A DNA stretch of 64,000 nt from the NCBI GenBank assembly GCA_033065855.1, contig JAVXUO010002897.1:310001-374000 (forward strand), read 5' to 3'. This document shows, in pieces, positions 55,600 to 64,000 of the stretch; the stretch's first letter is position 1; each line of letters begins with the position of its first letter. The DNA comes from Escallonia rubra (Eukaryota > Streptophyta > Magnoliopsida > Escalloniales > Escalloniaceae). A program made the position numbers and the translations under genes. The notes beneath the pieces are model-generated. The model was not told where the DNA came from. It ran no database searches and worked only from the letters and a program-made list of their open reading frames with translations.

Positions 55600-58480
55600 T
55601 TTCATTACAGCTACCAAGCACATATCCTTGGGATTACTAAAATTTAGGGCTTGCAATCACCATCATAATGTACTTTTGACTCGTTGAACTCAAGACTTGG
55701 TGTTAGCAAGCGTTGAGTTGAGATTTCCATCACTGGTGATCCTTGAAATGGGCTTGAGACCCATCCCTCATGAAGTCCTAATAACCATTTCCTTTGGTAG
55801 CCCATTAGTTAACGAATCCGCCAAATTTTCCAATGACCTCACAAATTCCAATGTGATTACTCCTTTGGTAGTCAACTACCTCAAGTAGCTATGTCTAAGA
55901 CCAAAATGTCTAGACTTTTCATTATACACTTTGCTACATGCACGTGATAGAGTTGATTGACTATCACACGTTATCGATATTGGAGCCATAGGCTTAGGCC
56001 ATAAAGGAATTTTCTAAAAGCAAATTCATTAGTCATTCTGTCTCCTTGCCCCCTACAGCTAAAGTAATAAACTATGTTGCCATGGTAGAATCAGTAATGC
56101 AAGTCTATTTCTTCGAAGCTAGGATACTGCGTCCCCACCAAGTGTGAAATCCATCTACTTGTGGAAGCATAATCCTCTAGATTCGTAATCCAACTAGCAT
56201 CTGTGTATCCTTCCAAAACAGAAGGATACATGTTATAACTTATGTTGAAATTCATGGTTCATTTAAGGTACTTAAAGACCCTTTATATTGCATTCCAATG
56301 CATATTATTAGGAGAACTTGTATATCTACTAAGTTTTCCTACTGCATAAGCAATATCCGGTCTAGTACAGGTCATGGCATACATTAAACAACCTGTTGCA
56401 CATGCATATTCTAGTTGTCTCACAGCTCTACCATCATTGGGAGACAACTTTATACTCTCATCAAAACGAAGTACTAACCAGAGTGATGTCCAAGTGGTCA
56501 AACCTTTTTAACACCTTCTTGATATAATGAGATTGTGACAAGGTTACACAACAATTATTCCGTATGATTTTAATTCCTAAAATCACGTCAGCAACACCCA
56601 TGTCCTTTATTTCAAAATTATCGGATAAGAATTTCTTTATTTCTACAACTTGTTCCAAGTTAGTACCAAAAAAGAGCATATCATCTACGTATAAGCAAAT
56701 GATAACCCCCTTACTGCCATCGAATTTCCTGTACACACACTTATCTAATTCATGTATTTTGAAACCGTTAGACATCACAATTTGATCAAAGTTTTGATGT
56801 CACTGTTTTCACTGCTTTGGGGTTTGCTTAAGTCCATACAATGACTTAATCAATTTACAAACTTTATTTTCTTGCCCACGTACAACAAACCCTTCCGATT
56901 GGTGCATGTACACTTTCTCATCTAATTCACCATTTAAGAATGATGTTTTAACATCCATTTGATGAATTACTAGCTTATTGACGGAAGCTGGCGCTATAAG
57001 TATCCTAATTGTGGCTATCCTTGCAACCGGTGCACAAATGTCAAAATAATCGACACCTTTCTTTTGGGAGAATCCCTTAGCTACTAACCTTGCCTTAAAA
57101 TTTTCAATCGATCCATCAACCCTTACCTTTTTCTTGAAGATCCATTTACAATCAATGGGTTTAGAGCCATGCAGTAAATCCACCAATTTTCATGTTCCAT
57201 TTCCCATGATTGAATCAATCTTTTTATTTATTGCTTCCTACCAAAAGGAAGAATCTTGAGACTTCATGGCCTCTTCATAAGTCCTAGGGTCGGATTCCAC
57301 ATTGAAGACAACCGATATGGAGTTGTGTATTGACATCCTAGTTCCTTCTACCAAATACATGTAAAAATTGGGTTCATAAGTTTTAGCTATTCTCATTCTT
57401 TTGCTCCTCCTCACTTTATTTTCATGGCTTTCCTCTACTTTAAAATGATCTTCCTTTTGCTCAACTTGCTTAGAAAGTGATTGGAACCTACTTTCATCAA
57501 AGATGGCATCTCTAGATTCAATGATAGTGCTTTTAGAATAATAATCATTTTGTTCCACTACCATGAATCTATATGCTTTACTGTGTAAAGCGTAACAAAT
57601 GAAAATAAATTCAATGTCGCTTTCACCCAATTTCCTTCTTTTTGGTTTCAGAAATCTTACAACAGCCCTACAACCCCAAACCCAAACAACCCTACAACCC
57701 CAAACCCAAACAACCCTACAACCCCAAACCTTAAAATAGTTCATATTAGGCTTCCTTTTCTTCCATAATTCATTAGGAGTAACGTTATTCCCTTTGATTG
57801 GAACTCTATTTAATATGTAGCAGGTCGTTAATAAAGCTTCCCCCCAAAATCTTTTTCCTAGACCCGAATTGGAGAGCATGGCATTAACCATTTCCACTAA
57901 TGTCCCATTTCTTCTTTCCGCCTCACCGTTCTGTTGTGGTGTATCCGTGCAGAAAGTTCATGTTATATGCTATTTTCTTCAAAAAAAATGGCGGCTCATA
58001 GTACTCTCATCCCCAATCGGTTCCACGTACTTTAATTTTGGCAGCACAGAAATTTTCTACTTCATTTTTATATGTGACAAAACCAGGCATGTCATCATTT
58101 TTATTATGCAATAAATAAACATAGCAATACTTAGAATAATTAGTAATAAAAGTCAAATAATACGAAGTTTCCTCCTAACGAAGGAGTGGATTGAAAATCT
58201 CCTAAATCACTATGTATTAAATCTAAAATCTTAGACTCTCTTTGTCCATTTGGAAAAGGAGCTCTAGTGATTTTAGTAAGCATACATGTCTTGCAAAATA
58301 CAAATTTGAAACCAAACTTGTTAAGCATACAAACTGAAACTAATTTTTTCCTAATTTCAGGTGCATGACAAACATTGGTGAGGGTGACCAACTTTTTCGG
58401 ATATAAACTCGAGCTCGACATTTCCTTTGCCCGCAATTTGCACAATATGAGGAATTTTCCATGTAAAGAACGCTTTCATC
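55600..58480 (-). pseudogene. Copia pol (integrase, reverse transcriptase, RNase H)
   Basis: In order: KLVTLTNVCHAPEIRKKLVS (pre-integrase) breaking into ILDLIHSDLGDFQSTPSLGG (integrase start), so the GAG_pre-integrase zinc region is partly deleted. Integrase end: NAMLSNSGLGKRFWGEALLT, ILNRVPIKG, FKVWGC. RVT_2: SKPIDCKWIFKKKVRVDGSI, ARLVAKGFSQKKGVDYFD, HQMDVKTSFLNGELDEKVYM, LYGLKQTPKQ, then LYVDDMLFFGTN (active-site YVDD). RNase H: TGCLMYAMTCTRPDIAYAVG and a GYTDASW-type piece at about 56200. Several frameshifts. A 24-base unit is tripled at about 57660-57725 after FKVWGC. Confidence 0.9.
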
Positions 58481-58621
58481 CTTCACCAGTTCATAGGTTG
58501 TCAAAGACCTATTATCCTTTCACACATGCCTTGTCTTGCCCGAATCGATCCACCATGCGTCATCATCTTTAAGGACGTTGACTTCACAAATTATCGTGAC
58601 TAGATTATTTTCTGTCACCTT

Positions 58622-59442
58622 TTACTGTTTCTTCAAGGCACGACAATCACGCTTATAGTGCCCTGGTTTGCCACAATGATAGCACTTTCCTTTGTGCTTT
58701 TTCTTCTTATACTTGTTCTCGTCATCATTTCCTTGATGCTTCATTTTGTTGTTCTCACGAAAGTTCTTGGATGACTCTCCCTCCTCCACGGCCAAATTTT
58801 GAAATGCACTCATTTTTAGACTTTTCTTCCTTGCACAAGTCTTCCTCAATCCAAAGATGAGTACCCAACTCCTCAAGGTTGATGTCTTCCTTACAATGCT
58901 TAAGGTTGTTTCTAAAATTCTTCCAAGCAGAAGGCAATTTATCAATGATAGATGTAAACACGATAAATTCATCCAAGGCTAACTTGTGTTGGGAATATCG
59001 ATCAAGAATAGTCTTAATCTCATTAAATGGTTCCATAACCGACCTACCATCAACCATTTTGTAATCAAGAAATTTAGAAACAATGAACCTCTTACTGGTG
59101 GCATGCTCAGTGATATAGTGATGCTCCAGTTGGTTCCAAAGTTCCTTAGCGGTCTTGATAGTATGATTGGCATCGAACAGGTTGTTGGGCATGCCATTCA
59201 AAATATGTCCTCGACATATCTCATCATCTTGATCCCACCTCAACCTTTCACACATTTTATCAACACTTTCCTCCTCATTTTCATCGGGTTCCCGGAGTTC
59301 TTGGATTCACGATCACATAGTACACTTTCACTGTAACGAGTAGAAAGTGCAACTTCTTTTGCCAACGAACGAAGTCCCCACCATCAAAGCGCTCCAAATA
59401 GTGGAAATCTAAGCCCATGTCTTTTAATGTCACGAACGCCAT
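58622..59442 (-). pseudogene. Copia gag (UBN2-type with CCHC zinc knuckle)
   Basis: Starts MAFVTLKDMGLDFHYLERFD at 59442, includes GGDFVRWQKKLHFLL, frameshifts at about 59283, then KTAKELWNQLEHHYITEHAT and FIVFTSIIDKLPSAWKNF (UBN2, PF14223). A second frame change at about 58830 leads to CYHCGKPGHYKRDC, a perfect CX2CX4HX4C knuckle. Confidence 0.9.
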
Positions 59443-59466
59443 TGTAGCAAAATATAAACTTAAGAT

Positions 59467-60422
59467 TGTTGGTGGTAATATGGTCGGAATGCTTTCATGA
59501 CTGAAAGAAAGTTGGCTTCGAGGCACGTTGTAAAACGCTTTTCTTAAGATTATATTTGCCCCCACCTCAAATGATGTTTAGCGGGTTACCGACAAATATC
59601 CTCTAACGTACAACGAAGCGCACTAGTGAATAGCTTTTGTACACCCGATATTCACCCCATAGATGAGTGTATGAAATTCTGGATAATTGTTTTACAAGTA
59701 AGAAATTCTGCAGAAATTTCCCATTGTAAAAGATCTGCAGAAAGGAAATAAGAAAATAGAGTAGAGGCTAATTATTAGGTCAAAAAATCTGACCATTTTC
59801 TCTATTTATAAAGCACTATGTGGTTGCTAATTAAGGGTCACACTCTTTCATCATGCACCCAAGCAATCTGGACCGTTGGATCAGAAACCGTTAAGATTAA
59901 TTGTCCAAATCTAGATTGGTAACTAACCAGCTCTCAACAGGTGGGTCTGCCCCGAACTGGCACCACCCAGCTACCCAACGGGTGCACCCATTTGGGTATA
60001 ACCAGAAATAATGCAAGTATAACCAACCAGCTATTAACTGTAGGATCTGGTCCGACCCAATCCGTTGCATCGATGGCCTAGATTTGATCACAAAAATTCT
60101 AAGGCGTCTAATCACGTCTCGCGACGATGCGCACGTACGAAGTGCGCCATCAAAACGCCACATTGCGCCTAACAGCCCACTGCCGCGTGCGTGCGTGTGA
60201 TCGTTTCTCGTATGGTGCTTCGTACCATACTCGGTGCACATGCATACATCTTAGCATACCACATAAGTATTAAAGTAAGTGGAGCTCTTTATTATATACC
60301 CACTTACTTTTCTAATTCCCCTCTATAAGGGATTCCTCCCTCTTTGCCTCTTTACCTTCCTTTCATCATTTTGACACACAAAATGAACCAAAGTTGATAC
60401 AATATTTTGGAAAACACTAACA
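59467..60422 (-). repeat. Copia 5' LTR
   Basis: 956 bases; partner of 54213-55180. Contains CGTGCGTGCGTGTGATCG, repeated less regularly in the other copy. Confidence 0.92.
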
Positions 60423-60987
60423 GATAACCTCAACAAACCATTTCTTTATGTGAAGATCTACTATAATTGTTTGATAGGAATATACATTTGTTACACGACT
60501 TTATTGGCTAATGGGTAGTTTTCGAGCGGTTCTTGTGAGCATTGAATCTTGTCCAATAATGATGTAAACTAATGGGAATGATGTTGGCGGTTTTTTGTAA
60601 CCCATTGCAGAGGGAGAGATTAAGAACTCTTGGCTCATTAACCCAAATGAGTTTTTTCTTCTATAGAGAAGATGAAGTTGATGGTGGTTGGTCTTGTGTT
60701 TGTCTGGTTCGTACAATTCCTCAATCCCTCAGCTGTGGCATCTCACTGACCATTGAATGTAGATCTACGACTTGTATTGCTTCACAACACCTCTGTTATG
60801 ACATGCTCTAACCATAGTTACAGCTGAGAATCCAAATCCCCTCTTCTTATTTTGTTTGCTAGAGACTCAAAACACACGCGCCGACGATGTGTGACTCACA
60901 TGTATTGCATTTTCGGTGGCGATTGGCGTCGGGGTTGATGAAGTTCTCTTTATTTTTCAATTTTAAAAATAGCAGTGGGCTTGAAAT
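60423..60987. other. Unassigned DNA with an exon-like stretch
   Basis: After TTGTAACCCATTGCAG at about 60592 there is a coding-like run (REREIKNSWLINPNEFFLL in one frame, ERLRTLGSLTQMSFFFYRED in another). No family recognised. Confidence 0.3.
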
Positions 60988-61089
60988 CACTACAAGAAAA
61001 AAGCACATTTTCTGATGGCTTTTAGCGACGGACGTAATTCCGTCACTAAAAGCTACTTTTTCGACAGAATATTACCAACGCAAGGGATT

Positions 61090-61670
61090 ACTTCAATAAA
61101 GTGCCTTTCCTCGTTAGGACAGCCAACCTTTTTCTTTCTCTAGGTTTCAGAGTGAGTGGGTTAAGGAGTCTTTTTCGGACAATTCCTCAATATCTTGTTC
61201 ATTTGCAACAGCATGATTTAAAGAAAAAATGTTTACCAACCACTCCATCGTCCGTAGAGCCTCCGTGCCAATTGGGGCCGGATATGGGACGGGGATTTCG
61301 ATCCTTTGTATCCAAGTGGGCATTTCATGGCTTTCCCCTATTTTTTCCCTATCACTAGTGGTTACTCCCAATCCAAAGCACCCATTTTCCATTCATAGAG
61401 AGGTCCAACCGTCAAAATCAATAAAAAGGCCTTTACTCTTTTTATTTCCGAAGTAACTCTCATCAACTAGCACTAGTTTGATGTGAAGCTTTAGGAGTGG
61501 ATTCTTTCTTCGCTTTGCTCTAGGAGCGGCAAACCCGAAAAAAGCCCTTATTCGGAGTGAAAGCGATGACTGAAGCCTCTTTCTTTAAGGGCCTTTTTTT
61601 AGGTTCATTAGGATTCTTATTTGTTGGAACTTCCAGTTATCTTGGTAAAAATTTGATATCTTTATTTCCG
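61090..61670 (+). mobile_element. ycf4: Organelle DNA insertion with plastid ycf4 fragment
   Basis: Positions 61593-61670 read [18 protein letters not shown] then KNLISLFP, the membrane-anchor region of plastid Ycf4 (photosystem I assembly factor), in one open frame of 26 codons. It ends exactly where CACTA subterminal sequence (TAATCCGTCGC) resumes. The 500 bases upstream (from about 61090) differ from CACTA sequence in texture and are probably organellar too, but I could not assign them to a gene. They may be mitochondrial DNA carrying plastid DNA. Not functional. Confidence 0.65.
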
Positions 61671-61859
61671 TAATCCGTCGCAAGATGAATTTTCAAAAAA
61701 ATTCTTTTTTTCGTATCTTTTCCTTCAAAAACTTTTTTGGAAAAGCCTTTAGCGACGGATTATTACCTACAAACTCATTCCGTCGTTAAAAGTTTATTTT
61801 TTCAAATTTTCTTATGACCTCTAGTGAAGGTCAAAATCATCGCTAAAAGTTATTAAAAC

Positions 61860-62740
61860 CCTAATTAATTCCTTCTTCTCTTTCTCCCTTCCGCTTCTCA
61901 CCTTTCTCTCTATTTCTCTCGATTATCTCTTCTATTTCTCCTTCGCCCACTTCCTCCGCCCACCACCAACTCCCTTAGACCCTGCTGATGACACAATATC
62001 AATTCTGTTAAGATACGTCATTCAACTGATGATGCAACATCACAATTTGATGATGCAATATCAATTCTATTAAGAAATATCATTCAACTGACAAGCAAAT
62101 TGCCTGTAGGCAAGCTAATATTTGCTCTGCTTTGTGAAGTCCATAAACAACGAGTTAGTTACAACTCGTTGTTGAGAATTTGAAGGGGAATCATTATCGT
62201 TATGGAATTTCCTTACAAATTAACCTTATGATTCTATCTTTTTGACATGTTTCGCAAATATTGTTGCATATTATCAATTTTCAAACAAATGCATGAATAA
62301 AAACCCTTAGTTCTCATTCAAAGGTACTCATTACAAAGTAATGCTTTGCAATGAGCCTTTGGATGTCAAGTTTGTACAATGTGAAAAAGCCAAGTGTCTA
62401 AAAAATAGTGTATCGACTCATGCTCCTTGTTCTATGTCTTATAAATCTGATAGACCGTTCTCCTTTATAATCATGATGGGTATGACTTGTAATAAGTGGC
62501 TTGTGATATTCAATTAATTTTCTAACAGCTCACACCTATGTCCCTATGGATTTGTACTTGATTACTACGTAGTAAGATGTTACCTTAATCGTTCCTTCAT
62601 TCCACAGTAAAGAATCTACAAACTAACTTAATATTGTCATAAAGTTTGTGGTATCAGTTATGCATTGATTATTTGGAAGTCACGGTAGACGACGAGCTGC
62701 TTTGCACCGATTGCCAGGGCCAACAGTTCAGGTGGTGACG
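61860..62740. other. CACTA D leader and first intron
   Basis: CT-rich leader, then non-coding DNA. TGATGATGCAACATCACAAT and TTGATGATGCAATATCAATT (about 62028-62070) form a short tandem repeat. Confidence 0.5.
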
Positions 62741-62747
62741 ATAAGCA

Positions 62748-64000
62748 GAGTATGAGCATTCAGCAGCCCCAGCCCTAGCACCGCAGCCTTCTACTTCACC
62801 AGCAACTTCGACATCATGTATAGTAATTATTAGCTTTCACATGCTGATTAGTTTATACTTTGTACTCAGAATACTTTATATTTCATTTTGTAGCATCTCG
62901 TCAAGGTCGTGAACCCACATGTGGCGTGCTTTTAGATTCCTAGAGGAAATAGAGAGCCAGTGTTACTCTAAAAGGCATGTAAGTATTATTCATCCTTACA
63001 CTTGACCTGTAATGTGATTATGAAGATTATTCCTGTCTGCATATTTCATCTTATAAATTTCATCTTTATGAGCTTTCTCGAGCTTAAGGCCATTAAAAAA
63101 ATTGGCGTTATTGTCAAGGATCAGTTTTTGGAGCCATATGTATACTAGAAGGACTAGTATTTTGAAAAAGAAAAGGGTTGTGGCAGGAGATTTCGGTATA
63201 ATATTTTTTAAAGTTAAAGTTTTGTAAAGTTTGTTTTATGGAGTTGACTAAATATTTGAGTTACTTTAATAATTGTATGAGGGCTTTGAGTGTTTATCGC
63301 CGGAGCAGGAGGCTATAGGGAGAGAGGCCTTCTTTGCCCACATAGCAAAAAATATCAACGGTGGCTACATGATGCACATGAATGAACTAGAAAGATGTTA
63401 TCGGTCCATGCCTATAGGGAAGTGGAAACAGTTTCCTTCCCATTGGATCTCAGCTACAGTGTGGGTGCAGCTTGTTGACAGGTTGATTGCTAATCCTTCT
63501 TGGTGGGTGAAAAATAAGAATGGGAAGGCAAACAAAGCCAACCAATATCCTACTCACACGGGAAGGTCAGTGCCTCACGATGTTTATAGCTAGGCTACTA
63601 CGATTGGGGACCTGGATTAGGATGCGAAGGAGGTGCGAGCTTTGTCATACCGGAAGACCCACAGGAAGAGAGTGGATAAAGATGAAGAACATCCTGCAAG
63701 AGAGTTTGTTTCCTATGTTTAAAGAATGTTGATGTAAGTTCTATATAAAAGTTTTTCTTTGAATTTTGGATGTCTTTATTACTTATCAACTGATCATGCA
63801 TTAATTCTTTATATTGTGTTTTGATTTTTTTGCAAGCCGCATCTGGTGCAACATTATTGTCTAAGCGTACTTCCGTTCAATCATCAGGCTCTTCGGGTAC
63901 GAGTGTCGAGGGATTGAAGTTGTGGCTGGATACACCAAGAGCGTGTAGGTGGAACCAACTTGACTGCACGTACTGTGATAGGATCATCCCTATCCTCTAC
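62748..64000 (+). pseudogene. CACTA D TNPA-like gene (Transposase_24-like), 5' exons
   Basis: Exons parallel those of C: about 62748-62815 (MSIQQPQP...), 62893-62978 (SRQGREPTCGVLLDS), about 63080-63190 (KKIGVIVKDQFLEPYVY), 63265-63735 (EGFECLSPEQEAIGREAFFA, HWISATVWVQLVDRLIANPS, TGRSVPHDV) and 63836 onward (LSKRTSVQSSGSSGTSVEGL, KLWLDTPRACRWNQLDCTYC). In-frame stops occur in at least four exons, so it is dead. The last exon continues past the window end. Confidence 0.75.

Larger units (their letters stand above)
54213..60422 (-). mobile_element. Complete but decayed Ty1/copia retrotransposon
   Basis: Two LTRs (54213-55180 and 59467-60422) with TGTTGG...CTAACA edges on the plus strand, flanked by exact target duplications GATAA (54208-54212 and 60423-60427). 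Minus-strand order is 5' LTR, gag, integrase, reverse transcriptase, RNase H, polypurine tract, 3' LTR: the copia order. Many frameshifts and moderately diverged LTRs make it inactive. The gag ATG lies only 24 bases after the 5' LTR, and that gap has no recognisable tRNA primer site. Confidence 0.93.
60988..64000 (+). mobile_element. CACTA element D (5' part, runs off the window)
   Basis: Left terminus CACTACAAGAAAAAAG at 60988, preceded by AAT, the presumed target duplication. Subterminal TTTTAGCGACGGA units lie at 61020 and 61748. A CT-rich leader at about 61870-61960 is followed by AGGTACTCATTACAAAGTAATG (62322-62345), which matches the inverted intron segment of A and C. The gene order is then TNPA-like only; the transposase is absent. 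Plus-strand orientation. An organelle-derived insertion splits the subterminal region. Confidence 0.85.

Noticed and set aside
61147-61392. Minus-strand 81-codon ORF in the organelle insert
   Set aside because: I could not match it to any plastid or mitochondrial gene, so I leave it as insert sequence.

Overview
The window is nuclear DNA from a flowering plant, probably a eudicot with a large, repeat-rich genome. The evidence is spliced GT-AG genes, plant-specific transposon families (CACTA/En-Spm, Pack-MULE, Helitron, gypsy and copia LTR elements), long TA microsatellites and a plastid ycf4 fragment. I cannot name the species. No tRNA, rRNA, CRISPR array or bacterial-style operon is visible. 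The only host gene in good condition is the first part of a 2-oxoglutarate-dependent dioxygenase on the minus strand at the left edge. Nearly everything else is mobile DNA and its debris.

Layout. 1-1300: dioxygenase exons 1-2 with a TATA box. 1459-4968: AT-rich Helitron-like element. 5663-9813: non-autonomous LTR element whose interior carries a decayed antisense gene (gypsy-type transposon domain, PF04195-like) flanked by two blocks of a palindromic minisatellite. 9814-13816: mostly unassigned. 13817-16112: three fold-back elements separated by TA microsatellites. 16113-19653: AT-rich DNA with a 430-bp direct repeat and a MITE. 19654-53629: one old gypsy element, blown apart by later insertions. 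54213-60422: a complete but decayed copia element on the minus strand. 60988-64000+: the start of another CACTA element containing an organelle DNA insertion.

The core of the window is a nested stack that can be dated by order. The gypsy element is interrupted inside its reverse transcriptase by CACTA A (21765-47162, target duplication AGA). A is interrupted by CACTA B (28209-46470, AGC). B is interrupted by CACTA C (32299-42971, ATA), and B also holds a Pack-MULE (29814-31518) carrying the C-terminal part of a nepenthesin-type aspartic protease. A 3.2-kb solo LTR (48950-52151, AAAGC) sits in the downstream part of the gypsy. All target duplications were read directly and are exact, except the Pack-MULE's (8 of 9 bases).

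The CACTA elements A-D belong to one superfamily marked by subterminal repeats around TTTTAGCGACGGAA. C has the full gene set on its minus strand: TNPD-type transposase (PF13963, PF02992, PF13960 and PF13952-like regions), then a TNPA-like gene (PF03004-like), downstream of a non-coding first exon and a long intron holding a 21-bp G-box minisatellite. C carries two in-frame stops and frameshifts, so it looks inactive. A, B and D are deletion derivatives lacking the transposase core. The best candidates for something undescribed are the TA-bounded fold-back family at 13.8-16.1 kb, the antisense-gene LTR element at 5.7-9.8 kb, and the CACGTG minisatellite in the CACTA first intron.
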